A stretch of 64,000 nucleotides of DNA from Trichoplax adhaerens (taxonomy: Eukaryota; Placozoa; Uniplacotomia; Trichoplacea; Trichoplacidae), in contig NW_002060947.1 in NCBI RefSeq assembly GCF_000150275.1, positions 480,695 to 544,694 on the forward strand. The letters are read 5' to 3'. Shown one piece after another: positions 11,021-23,200 of this stretch. Each line of letters starts with the position of its first letter. The stretch's first letter is position 1. The notes beneath the pieces were generated by a model. The model made no database searches, had not been told where the DNA came from, and saw only the letters and a list, made by a program, of their open reading frames with translations. The position numbers and the translations under genes are program-made.

Positions 11021-14000
11021 CTAATATCGCCGTCTTTTAATGATATCCGGTTTCCAATTGATTGGATTAGTTTCTTCAGTCTTTATGCAAATTGAATGAT
11101 AATAATGTCATCATTCTAGGATTCTCATGTAATAAAATTTTTAAAATTTTAAAACGTACCGCAGTTTCGTCCTCTTTATAGATTTTGATAGTTTTGTCAG
11201 CTTCGCATGTTATTAGGCGGCTACCACTTTTATCAAAAGCCATGGCATAAATACCGGCTTCACTATCTAAGGAGCCGGGCTGTACAGCAGTAGTAATCTT
11301 CTGAAAGTTATATCCAGTTCTCCAATCCCAGAAATGGAGTGTTCCGTTATCGGCTACATAGGGCAAAGGAAAAATTGACGTTATACATCATTCGTAAAGG
11401 CGATAAGGTAAATTTTAAAATTTTGATTCGAAGCTATTCAACAGGAAAGCAATTTTGAAGTGTTTACCTCCAGAAACGACAACATTATCATTATTAATAG
11501 ATAAACAGTTTAAAATAGCATTGTGCCCGGAAAAGTTTTGCATAAATTCTCCATTGGGTAGTTTCCATTGTTTGATATTATCAGATGAGGCGGAAGCGAA
11601 CGCAAATCTATAATTGATCATAAATACATATTGACCAGTATGAGTGAATAATAAATAAATAAATGATAATTTTATAACGAAAAATTCAGGATATCAAATG
11701 TATATATGTAAGATAATGTTAAACATACTGAGAAGGATGTAAGGCAACTGTCCTAATACTTTTTTTATGGTTGGTTAAAGTCGTTAATGTTCGACCAGCA
11801 GCAAGATCCCATAATCTTATAGTGCTATCATGGCTTCCAGTGATTATCTACAATGTAATAGAAAACAATATAGACTAATTAAAGATGGATTGTGAATAGA
11901 AGCCGTGTCCGAATCGTTCTAGTCACGGGACATGCATTACTTGCGGATCAACAGCCTGGCACTTTACTGTAGCCACAGTATTAGTATGACCAGTTAGCGT
12001 GTGAATAGCTGCCTTAGTTCGCATATCCCAAACCTATAATGGATTCAAATTAAGATTCATTCATGACTGTAACTTAGTTAGGTACTGCAAATTGTTAATG
12101 TGTCATGGTTATAAGATTACTCTAGCGGTAGCATCGCGACCACAAGTAACGAGGACGTCTATAGAGGGGTGGATATCAACAGCATGTACTGCGCTTAAAT
12201 GCCCATGATAATGTCGAATGACCTAATATAGCATCAAATCATGACTGCCGATTAGAGCGAGATGTTTATTCAAGGGTGAAATAATGCCTTACTTATGTGA
12301 AGTAGCTGACAACCGTCCTTACCTTGTTACATTCTAAATCCCAACATTTCACTTGTTTATCCTCACCTACGGAAAACAAATACGGATGTCTTGGGCTAAC
12401 AGCTAACCCACGTACTACACTAATGTGACCGGTTAGAGATAGCTTTAATCGTCCAGACGCTAGATCCCAGATCTTCATCACAAATAGTTGAATTATTTAG
12501 TTATGGAATAAAATGGTAACATTACTAAAGTTAATACAATCACTACCTTAATCGTACGATCTCCAGATCCAGTGGCAAACCAATCGTTTCCTGGTTCGAT
12601 AGCTACTGCCCGGACCCATCCATGATGGCCACTAATTACCTAATGAATAAGAGTATAGTATTAAGATACGAATGATTCCTAGCGTGCGCAATCACTACTT
12701 TGATAACAACGTGTGGTTGATGCTGTTCTTACCCTCATGAGTTTCCAAGGTGGATGCCATTGTGGCTTAGGTAAAGATGATGCTTTTCGCGCTATTAACT
12801 GACTACTAGACGGTTGTATCTTGGCTACAGCCTTCGACTACATCATTCAAAGGCATCAATGATAAAATTATTCAAATTGATTTTTATAAAACCAAATCAA
12901 TATTATTATCAACACAAAGGATGAACAATTAAGAAATACATTATTCGATTTTCCTTTAATGTCAGCAATTCCAGCGCCACGTTTCTGCACTTCTAACCTA
13001 TAAGATGTCGATCTAATGGTGATGATATTGTCAATGCATAATAGTTTAACTTTCAATAATCTTACTGGTCTTTGGAAGGAGGTAATGAACGATACACTTG
13101 GTCCTTGGCGGCTTGAGAAATAGGCTTTCCCTTAGCCATAGTATTATCGGAAAGTTGGACGCCTAGAACACATGAAAGATGATCGTCTGAACGAATACGA
13201 GCAAACACAAGTATGATATATTCCGTTGTTACAATAAAGGAAGACATCAAGTTTTTCCAAAGCAATCAATATCTACTACGTTTGAGTTAACAAGTTAAGG
13301 CAATGGCTAGTATTTTGTGATAAATTCATAGTCTATCAAGGGTCAAAGATATCGGACAAATTTGAGTTGTGTTAATACGTTTTTCCATCTAACCTGGTGC
13401 AGACGGGTATGGATGACCTCCAGTTACAATCGGTTGTGAAGTATCTCCTATGGATTGTCATTATATGTACAATAATTAATTAATATAAGAGTCCATTATG
13501 AACCTGGAAATGAGCTTGCGAAACAAATTTCAAACGCAAGTCATTTATCAACTGCTTCTTGTATAGTGCACCATTCTATTACTGTATATAACATTGAATT
13601 ACTTTCTGTCGTTGCAATGATTTCTGGATCTCCGTTATCGTTGGAGGTCGCTATTCCTGTCATGGCTTGCTTGATTGGTGGTAAATCTTTTACATTGCAA
13701 TATTCATCCATAACTTTAAAGTTCATCCGAGATTCGTCGCTGTCAATATTGTAGTGAAGATAGAAAGCAATGCAATGAATGATGTGCAAATGTAAGCATG
13801 AACAAGAAAGAAGGATTAACATTGAATCAAGTTTTCAAATCGTTGTATAAGTGTATTTGGTATACAGAATCAATTTTTAGCATGGACCCATTGCAGTATA
13901 CCGTAGTAGTATTACGCTTGGCAAATGAACGATCCAAGTGGATCAACGTAGTGTGTTAACGATAGCCTCTTTATTGGCGAAATGTCGTTATGGACGGTAT

Positions 14001-14337
14001 ACACTTTCAATCAATAACATCATTTTACATGCTACTGGAATGAGACAAGTCGATGTTGGAGAATCAAACCTAATATCATCCTGTGGTAACGGTTTCATAA
14101 GATCGGACATGAACATCTCGTGGGTTCTTTTGAGTGAGCGAAATATCATTGTATGTGCGGAAAATTTTTGTTGGGTTTCCTAAGCAGAAGATAATATTGT
14201 TAGCAAGCATTGAACAAAACAGTTTGAATAATAGTGTTGTCCAGTCTGGTGACTACAGTGGAAATGGTCGGTGAAGACGATTAACATGAGTTGATTTCGA
14301 TTTTTATTCTAGCAAAATAACAGCATTAACTCACCAT
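11021..14337 (-). CDS. PLRG1: Pleiotropic regulator 1, WD40 subunit of the Prp19/CDC5L spliceosome complex
   Basis: PLRG1 (yeast Prp46) is a core nuclear component of the Prp19-CDC5L complex needed for spliceosome activation. About a dozen exons join in frame. The ATG is alone at the end of exon 1 (14335). Exon 2 (from 14179) has [18 protein letters not shown]. Exon 3 (13739-13603) has [17 protein letters not shown]. Exon 4 (from 13447) has [10 protein letters not shown]. Later exons give [14 protein letters not shown] (near 12770-12730), then seven WD blades: [18 protein letters not shown] (near 12470), [14 protein letters not shown] (near 12350), and so on to [18 protein letters not shown] (near 11340) and [19 protein letters not shown] (near 11210). 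The last exon reads [19 protein letters not shown], stop TAG at 11023-11021. This matches PLRG1 end to end and leaves no serious alternative. It is head-to-head with the TIR gene. Confidence 0.96.
14335..14337 (-). other. PLRG1: PLRG1 first coding exon reduced to the start codon
   Basis: On the minus strand ATG is followed at once by a consensus donor (gtgagt). Exon 2 opens at 14179 after ctgcttag with GAAACCCAACAAAAA, coding E-T-Q-Q-K in frame with the conserved N-terminus. The coding part of exon 1 is therefore just the initiator Met, with the 5' UTR upstream. Confidence 0.8.
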
Positions 14338-14419
14338 TTTGATTCTCCACGGACGGACACGTTGTGGTACTGTACAGACTTCGCTTTACAGTGGGTCATT
14401 ATACATTATTATACCAGTT

Positions 14420-15125
14420 TAGCATCAACGTTGATCGTGTACCGTACTGTACAGTACAAAAAACTGTCGCAAGTCTGCAGTAAAGTACTGTACTGGTAGG
14501 GCCCGCGCCGCGCTCGTGTATAGTGTACCCTGTACTGCTATCTATGGTATAGGATAGTACAGTACAGTACTGTAGAGTTCATACGAACAAGCGTATTGAA
14601 GGTTAGTACAGTACTGTACTGCAGTATTCTCAATCTGTACTGTACACTGTACACTGTACAGTACTGTACGCTTGTTCGTTAGTATACTGTACTGTACTGT
14701 ACTGTACTGTACAGTACAGTATTGAAGGTTAGTACAGTACTGTACACTGTACACTGTACAGTACATCGTCTAGTACAGTACAGTACACGGTATAAAGTTA
14801 CTGAACCTCTGACAGATCTACGACAAATGGTAATACTATCTGTCAAATGAGCACATTATCGTAAACCGTCAGCAAAGCGACGGGAGTTTGTACTAGTAAT
14901 ATTATAATTTATATATTACTAGTGCAAACTCCCGTCGCTTTACTGACGGTTTACGATAATGTGCTCATTTAACATCTTTTACGTATAGAAGGTTAGTACA
15001 GTACAGTACAGTACTGTCAATCTGTACTGTACTGTACGTATGTACTGTACACTGTACAGTACAGTATACAGTATACAGTACAATCAATTTTGCCCGGCGT
15101 GATAGTACAGTACACTAGTACAGTA
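14420..15125. repeat. GTAC-palindrome satellite between PLRG1 and the TIR gene
   Basis: Dense runs of GTACAGTAC/ACTGTACTG units fill 14430-14790 and 14990-15125. Within them a longer phrase, GAAGGTTAGTACAGTAC, recurs near 14598, 14722 and 14989. ACGAACAAGCGTA near 14583 is inverted as TACGCTTGTTCGT near 14668, so large hairpins are possible. A MITE-like foldback splits the array. The only open frame here (minus strand, 14542-14766) is built of the repeat and is not a gene. Confidence 0.9.
14806..14973. mobile_element. Foldback/MITE-like inverted-repeat element
   Basis: Left arm 14844-14900 and right arm 14915-14971 are inverted copies (core CCGTCAGCAAAGCGACGGGA), differing at about two positions around a 14-base AT-rich spacer. 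The left arm continues outward to about 14806 (CTCTGACAGATC, then AATGGTAATACTATCTGT). The right arm loses that outer part. A single-arm copy at 41378-41466 retains the outer part, which shows the repeat is dispersed. There is no coding capacity, so it would be non-autonomous. No clear target-site duplication is visible. Confidence 0.8.
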
Positions 15126-15791
15126 GTTGCAAACCAACCGTCTTTGAATGACGCACAAGATGGACGTTGTCCTACAGTTCTAGCACTAGTCTTTTACAAG
15201 ATTTTAAAGCTAAAAAATGGCTTCGTTTTTGAAAAAATTTCTTGTTCAGGATAGTACTAAGCGTTCGAAGGGTTAAGTGCAACAGTCGACACACAGTCTG
15301 TACTACGACTATATGACAATCCATACTTGTCACTTGGCTGACGAGGCTAGCTTGAATTTTACTAATCATTATTTTAATGAATACCCTATTAAATTGACAA
15401 ATAGAAGAAGACGAGTAACATCGAATAAGTAACTCTATGATAAATTCAGTGAATGATCGAAAATCGGCTATTAATATCATTCATCAAGTAAAAATAAGCG
15501 TTGAAATACATTTGACAAAGTAGAACTATCAAGATTGTACTGACAATTTGTCCAATTTGGATCCCCATACCCAGAACTGGCAATGCGCTAAATTTAGTCC
15601 ATCAATTATGACGAAAAATCCCCTTGCATCAAATAAATAAATAAATAGATTATCGAAACAAGTTCATGTTATATATATTGCAGTACATCAACAGCTTATC
15701 GTAACATATCTGCTGTGCAATGCCATGTACGTCAAACTGTATTGATATACGAGTAAGTCGAAGATTATTGCAATTCTAGCTCTGTTCTCAA
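15126..15791. other. Unique sequence upstream of the TIR gene
   Basis: This is the likely promoter and 5' UTR of the TIR gene. An open minus-strand frame at 15172-15480 has low-complexity hydrophobic character, no recognisable motif and no clear splice partners, so I do not call it a gene. Confidence 0.5.
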
Positions 15792-18301
15792 ATGAAGTCG
15801 ATATGGAGGCGCTGGACAGTATCGAATAAAACGACACCAAAGGCTATCTCATTTTACTCTCATTCCAATGGCGATATTACCGCAGAGGTTATCTCATCTC
15901 CCTCGAATTCCAACGACGCTATTTCTAACAACAGCACGCCAAAGGTTTTCGCAGGTCGTTCCAATTCCAAGCGCGACGTGACCGCAAAGGCTATCTTATC
16001 TCACTCTAATTTCAAGGACGATATTTCTAATAGCACTAGGCCAAAGGTTTCCTCATCTCATCCTGATTTCAACCACAACATTCCTAATAGCACTAGGCCA
16101 AAGCTTTCCTCATCTCACTCTGATTTCAACCACGACATTCCTAATAGCACTAGGCCAAAGCTTTCCTCATCTCACTCTGATTCCAACCACGACATTTCTA
16201 ATAGCACTAGGCCAAAGCTTTCCTCATCTCACTCTCATTCCAACCACGACATTTCTGATAGTACTACACCAGAGGTTATCTCAGCTTACTCTAAATCCGA
16301 TAATACTACACCAGAGGTTGTCTTATGTCACTCCGATTCCGATAATGACATTGCCTACGGCAAGAAATTAGAAGTACACTTGAAAGAGCTCGGTGTAAGG
16401 GTTTTCAGAACTGATAAATCACTCACTCCAGGAAAGTCCATAAGTGCAGAATTTGGTAGACTTGCTCAGAAGCTCTTTATCTTTATTTTAAGCGGACACA
16501 TTTTTACCCGTGCGAATAACTGGCTAGATCATGTTTTATCACTTAAAAGCGATGAAGCTGATCCTTCAGCTAGTACAAACAGGGGACTCGATGATATTGT
16601 TATAATTCCTGTTCTACGTATGCCAAGTCATGAATTCGATCGCTATTGCCGCCCTAGCTTAAGTAATTTAAACAAAATCGAAGGTTTAAGAGGGCCCTCA
16701 AGCGTTGCCGATATTGTACATCATATTCTACAGGAAGGTAACAGTATTGACAATAATACTAATAGTGAAATTTGCTTTGCACAATTTTCTATCCAAGTAG
16801 ATACCTATCTTAATCGTAATCAACTGATTTTGACTAATTTTTATTACATTAAATAATAATGCTATAACTCACTATTTGCAATATCATGCTATACAATTTC
16901 AATAACCAACATTCAGTATCCTGCCTTGATAACAATGCAAATTAGCTGTTGTTGATACTAGCAGAAGCTTTCTGCTGGTTACAATTTAATGCCCCGACTT
17001 GAGTAGACTAAGTTAAATATTACTGTAGCTCCTATTTGAGATATTTTGAAATGTGTTGGCATATTGTGATGGATGCCCTTGTAGAAATTGGCGTTTCGTC
17101 TCCATCGATTGATTAACTATGCCTATTAATATCAGTTGTTTGATAGAATGGACGTGTTTGTGCGCTTGTTAGAGGACTACATCATAACGCAGCTTTAATT
17201 AATTCTAATACCTATAGTACAAAAATGCGTTAGTTTGAAGGGCAAGACTCTACGACTGGTGGGATTACATAGTAACCTCACGGAGTATTTTACTGCAATT
17301 AGTCTTACAGATGGATTTGTAATATCTTTCTCACGCGTCCATTGAAACTATTTTATCAGAGACAAGATTTATTTGCAGTTACGCTTGAAATGAATACCTT
17401 ATATTACAAGTTGCGATAGCAATAATTTCATGAAATATCAAAAATTTCTCTTATATTCTTTTCAATTTTTTTTGCAGTATTTGCAGGTATAATTTAAGAG
17501 TGGTTTAAAATACAGCTTGCGAGCTTATAGATTGAAAATTTTTTAATGTTTTTCCTGCCAACTTATTCAATTTTTAGGAAGTACAAGTAGTAATTTTGCA
17601 CCTTGGCTATCCCAATATCTTCGTAATCGAAAGGGTCAAGGTATTCGATATTCTAGGAGTTAATTCCTACCAACGCAATTTTGCTGCATCGATAAGTCAG
17701 TTTAGAATGTCAAGAGATGTTACAATTGAGGATATCATTAAAGTAGAAGATGAAACAATCTGAATAATAATTTGTAACTGACATTAATTCAACACTATAT
17801 TAAAAAAAACTTATTGGAACGGGTAGAATTCACTAGTTATTACAAAAAACTTCTTAGATTAATAAAATAATTTTTATAACTTTCCTATTCTATTCACGCA
17901 TAGAGTTACCCAAGGGTATACAATACGATGTATTTGTTACCTATCAAGAAAAAACAGAATACGTACAAGCATTAGTGGGAAAACTGCGCTCAGATTGGTT
18001 CAGTTTAAAGGTCTACGATAAAAAGCTAGAAGGTTTAACACACTCTCTTATTGAGCCAACAATTGAGAAATCGGCTAAGATTTTGGTCATTTTAAACGGC
18101 AATTTTAACTCTGTAAAGTGGCAGAATCATTATCAACCATGGATAAAGTATCATAAAAAAACTGCTCAAGTTACGTGTATACTATGTGATCCAGAAAAAT
18201 TTTCAAGATTAAGTGAGACCGTTTTTGCAAAGGCGCAGCGCATTGACTGGAATGATGCCTACCTATACGAAACGTTGTATAAAAGATTACGGGAACAGTA
18301 A
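15792..18301 (+). CDS. Two-TIR-domain protein with N-terminal tandem repeat
   Basis: Exon 1 (15792-16796; stop at 16854-16856 if unspliced) encodes MKSIWRRWTVSNKTTPKA, then nine repeat units of 14-20 residues. A TIR domain follows from about residue 174: strand A EVVLCHSDSDNDIA, BB-loop-like DKSLTPGKSISAEFGRLA, strand C LFIFILS, then NNWLDHVLSL. Exon 2 (17578-17742; EVQVVILHLGYPN to VTIEDIIK) and exon 3 (17906-18301) join in phase 0. Exon 3 has a second TIR domain: QYDVFVTYQEKTEYV, LKVYDKKLEG, KSAKILVIL, VKWQNHYQPW, ending RLREQ and stop. The model gives about 521 residues. TIR domains act as adaptors or as NAD-cleaving enzymes. In both domains the residue four after Trp, glutamate in SARM1-type NADases, is hydrophobic or aromatic (Val248; Tyr in the second), so scaffold function is more likely. 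The two halves could also be separate genes. Confidence 0.75.
15837..16310 (+). repeat. In-frame tandem repeats (mostly 57 bp) in the TIR gene
   Basis: Units begin at CCAAAG/CCAGAG-like starts near 15837, 15880, 15939, 15984, 16041, 16098, 16155, 16212 and 16269. Four central copies (16041-16268) are exactly 57 bp apart and nearly identical, coding PKLSSSHSDSNHDISNSTR or close variants. Outer copies are more diverged and 42-60 bp long. The array runs without a break into the TIR domain at 16311, whose first residues PEVVLCHSDSDNDIA look like one more unit. Confidence 0.92.
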
Positions 18302-20204
18302 GTTGCTCCAACTTCTCATATTCACTTTCAAACTGTAACCTTATTACAGTACAAGTACTTTGAATAAATGAATTAATTAGTGTGACAATTAACTAATTAT
18401 AGTGTCATCAATGATATAATTTTGTTGAGTAATGAATCATATGTTAACACCTAGCCATTAATTAATTAACGACTATTAAATATCATAGAAAGTGTGTTGC
18501 GATTCTTGCTCTATTCAGCATGTAAACTTGACTATAAATTTATCATTGTTTTGCATCAACGAAGCTTGTGAGGCTATCTAAAAGCCTCAAAGTTCTTAAT
18601 TGAAGGAGTTGATAAGTTAGTCGATAACAGATGGTTATCAGTTGTTAGTAGTAGATTGTAAGTTATGATTTCGATCGGTCATTTTAATAAAAAGCCTTTA
18701 GAATAAAGCTTTAATCCTTAACGTCAGTATTTTATCGTCTAAGACTGGAATCTAGGTTTGGTAGATTAAAGAGCGCTTAGAGCTACTTGCTTCGATAGTT
18801 AGCACTACTTTAGAGGAAAGAACCCCTTTAATTTTTTTATGTAGCAATCTCGGTTGTGACAATTAGGAAAATATTTGTATCCGCTTAGTCAAGCGATATA
18901 CGAATTGTCAAGCTATGCTTTTAAGTAATTTTGCACGTATGCTTGCTGCCAGTGATACCATGCCACGGCGCTTAATTAATAAAATCCAGGTGAGCTGGTT
19001 GAAAGTGTATATGTCGTTTACCAATAACTAGTAGCTTTCACGTAGCCCTTGATTGAACTATCTATTGGATAGCTGGCACACGCAAGATATAAACATAATC
19101 AGTTTAAATAAACAAGTATGAGCTGGCCTACTTGCTATTTTTCAAAATTATAAAAACTACACGTACTGTACTTGTACTTTTTACTTGACATTATCGTGGA
19201 CTTGCGATGGCTGCACTAAAATAATAGCCTTACTTGACCATATACCGCGTAATGCAAACCCTCGTCAAGAGTATTTCTAGGCAATGTAACTTATAGGAAC
19301 GTATGTCCTTGTATATCCATAGCAGAGAATGCTACCTAACATTATTTTAGGCTACTAGAGTTTATTCTTGGTTTGCATAGCTTTTAATTGCTACATACAA
19401 AGTGAACGATAGATCAACGACAAGCCAATTTCTACAGTACCAGGAAGGCTTATAAAATAGTTGACAAGACAGTAAAATGAAAAAATGCAGAGTAGTCAAA
19501 CAGTTGTACAGACTATAAAGGATTACCTTGTAGGTCATGACAATTGTAGAATCTACCTTTGTAACATTGTATGTCTAGCAGACCATATTAATCCCTATAC
19601 TGAATGTTATGACGTTGCCGTAAGCGCTAAATAAATCTGATTACAAAATTGATTAGAGTCCGCTTCATTCTAATTTCCTACTCTACTCTGGTTACGGCTA
19701 CAAAGTCTGCTATAATGAAAAAATTGATTGACTACTATAAGACGTTAACGATAATATGTAATCATATAGAATCAATTAATTATCGATGGGCTTCCAAAAC
19801 AATTCATCAATAACATTCACTCAGAAAATAAAAGTTTGAATTTGGATCATGACTAATAGTTTCTAAATCATCATATTAGAAATGACGGAATTAACAGGTT
19901 ATGATACAGATAATGTGTATTTACATGCAGTACGTATAATTCGAAGTCAATAAAAATACTAAATAATTCGAGGATATACTGCATTATCATATTGCAGTAT
20001 TGTAACGGGCAAAAAAAATTGGCACGGGTGCAATCCCTAACTGTAACTTTTCGCATCTATAGGCCTATTAATAATAACATGTTTGTAACGCCATCATCAC
20101 ACAGTGATGATCATTTTTGTGATATGCTAAAACTACGAATATTCGTATTTCATGACGTAATGGCAAAGGCCAAAAATATTTTGATTTTTCTACAAAATAT
20201 CCGG
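18302..20204. other. Convergent intergenic region, TIR gene to HMMR
   Basis: About 1.9 kb of AT-rich sequence lies between two facing stop codons. Short open frames at 19871-20056 and on the plus strand at 19992-20336 are not supported by splice sites or composition, and the second overlaps the antisense of the HMMR 3' exon. No repeat or RNA gene recognised. Confidence 0.5.
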
Positions 20205-23200
20205 TTAACGAGACTTTTTCACCGAAGTGGTTTTCATAATATTCCCAGAATTGATGCAAGGCTTAAGTGGAGTTGCAAGTCTATCAAATGTGTTCGTTGT
20301 TTCATGAAGGATTTGATTTTCCAGCTTTCTTGTTGACCTTTTCTCTTTATCTAGTTGGTCTTGAAGCTTTACTACCTCCTATATACACAAAAAGGTGATA
20401 TAACTTTCCTGGTGTTGACTTATATGATTACGTAACTTAGGTATCATGCAAGAAAACAAGAATTGAATGAAATTTAGTGTTTAATTACATAAATAGAGAC
20501 TTCACATACCTGCTTTAGTCGAAGATTCTCCTCTTTAATGCGTTTAATATGCTGAATTTTCTGCTTGTTATTCTGATGTCCAAGAAGCTTAGCATAGTTT
20601 TTACTTAATTGATTGACCTAAAAATTAAATGAAATCCAAGTGTTGGATAGAAAGTAGCATGTACTGTCTAGTCGCTTTCAGTAATAAAAGCGTTCTGCTA
20701 AATATGTGTATAATTGAAGTTTTATGACCTCCTTCGTTGCTTCTTTATTTTGATAGAGAAGTAATTTCTTTTCTTCTTCATACTCCTCCAATTGTGCCTT
20801 AATTTAATATTAACGTTAGCGATATTCTAATTAGCATAAAAGTTATATTGGCAATATACAGTAGATTGTAGGATAGCAGTCTTCGATTATGCGTACCTTA
20901 AAAGGTAATATCATTTCGTTCAAATTTTCATACATAGTTTTCCATCTAGTATACAAGATAGAGTTTTCATATTTCAGACTACAATCTATCAATGGTATAC
21001 TAACTAGCTACAATAATCCAATATCTTACTTCTCTGCCTCTGTACGCCATTGTAGTGATTCTGTCAAATATCTAACGGGCGGTATAAGTTAAAATGTAAT
21101 CTTAAAAACAATTCTTGGTTATATGCTGTTAAAAAGATTTTATTCATTAGTATATTTAAATTACTGTTGGCTTTTCTCCTGGTATGTTGCAATGACTTCC
21201 TCCTTAGCTGCTGTTAGTGAATTATTAAACTGCAAGAAATTTAAATGTTTGATAGATGGGTTAAGTTCAGTAGATGAAATAAACCATTAATTACAACTGA
21301 TAACTAGCAATCGTATTATAGCACCCGCAACTACCTTGTGCACTTCCGATTCCATAGATGCTCTACATGCTGTAATATCTTTCTTGAGATTATTAATTTC
21401 TGTAATGCTTTCCTTAGCTTTTAATTCCCATCGTGATACTTTTTGCAGATCTCTGCATTCGGATTATATTTTGATAACAAAACATTTTCAATCGTTTCGG
21501 CTTTTAACCAACTTAAATGTGTATTGCTTAGATTTCTTACTCGATTGTACTTTCAAGTTCCATCTTATGCGCTTCAGCTAACTTTTTGGCTTCCACTAGT
21601 TGGCCGGTTACCTACGCATTACAAGATTATCAAATACTATTAGTGAGAGTTGCTTACAATATTTTGACAATATAGCGTAATCTGGTTTAATTAAAGCCAT
21701 ATTGACAACAAAGTCAAATGAGTCCAATATCTGCGGACATATCTTCATTCATCTACTCACTAAGTCAATTTGATGAGTTGATTCTGCTTTCACTTCATCA
21801 TACATTTTGCCTAATTCATCGTATCTTTTATCTTTTTCCAACACAGCATTCTGTAACAATTTAATGTTGTTAATAGGTAAGACTGCCAGTAAATTAGCTT
21901 TTAGGTCGATTTTAGCTATCTTAAATTCTACGTAATTGCGTAATAACCTTTAGCTCATTCAAGTTTTCAGAAAGTTCATTTATATTCCTTTTCATGTTGG
22001 TATTCTCAAATTGCCTAATAAAATTTTAGTAAGTTAGGTGAGTTGAAACGCATACTTTAATCTAGTGCGATTGCGGATTTACACAGTTGCAAAACTAACA
22101 AATCTTCAATCAGCTCTTTTTTCTCTGCTAGCTCATTTAAAAGTTGCTGCTGTCTATTAGTTGCATTTTTCTTTTCGTTAGTCAGCGCTTCTAATGCCAA
22201 ACGATTCTTTTCCAATAAGGAATTCATTTCCTGCTCGATAAATCCCTCGTTTCTGTTCGTAAAGTTGATTATTATTATAATTATACGCATTGTCAAATCC
22301 CACAGCATCAAAGATATTACTTTCATAACGATAAGCTATGAATTCTTGGTTTGCTTCTATTTGTTACAGTACACTTACTTCTTAAATTCATCCTTCAGCA
22401 TTTGTATCATTCCTTCAGTTTCAGCAATAATTAAAGAACGCGCTGCTAGCTGCTCTTGCATGGTATAAACTTCAGCCTTTAAATTTCTACACAAACAGTG
22501 AATCATCACATTAACTATAGCCAAGTGTTGGTATATCTACGCTGTGGTTAAGACATTTATTTCTTCGGAAAGTATATACTACAGTATATATAAATTTACT
22601 GCATTAGTAAATAGGTTGTTGCTATTTAGACAACAACAATTTTTGGTGATTGCCTAGTAATAGTTGTCATCCATTTTCCCAATCGATAAAAATCAAACTA
22701 TGCATACTATATAGCGGCAGTCCAGAATTAGATTTCTATCATATAACATGTGGAAATTTTACGTGTTTAGGAAAAAATTATAGATAAATTCATCGAAGCT
22801 TACAGAATAGTTTCCTCCATGCTCTTCTTAGAGTCTGTTAATGTCATAACTTCCTTTGTAATTTGATTCACTTGATTTTTTAATTGTTGTCTGTCCGGCA
22901 TAATTAAGTGAATGAGTAACAATAACAGCATTTTTAATTCATTTTCATCGGCATTACATGATATTACTTACTTTTCCATTGCATGGGAGTGGATCGAATT
23001 TTTGGCTTCATCTGCTTCCGTTTCGAGTGTTTGAATACGCTGATTACGGACATTAATATTTTCTTCAGCAATTTCGATGTCGACTTGATATCTATCAATA
23101 GCTTTCGTTAGTTCATGATTTTGGTTTTCTAACTGTGTCAAACGCTTCTTTAAAACTGTAATTTCATTTTCTGAATCGCGCTTAATTTCTTGTAGTTTTT

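Noticed and set aside
13566-13754. Plus-strand open frame
   Set aside because: It is antisense to PLRG1 exon 3, whose minus-strand reading matches the protein.
14542-14766. Minus-strand open frame of 74 codons
   Set aside because: It consists of the GTAC repeat read as Tyr/Ser/Cys/Thr/Val-rich sequence; repeat-derived, no splice or start support.
15172-15480. Minus-strand open frame of 102 codons upstream of the TIR gene
   Set aside because: No motif, no splice partners, composition of AT-rich random sequence.
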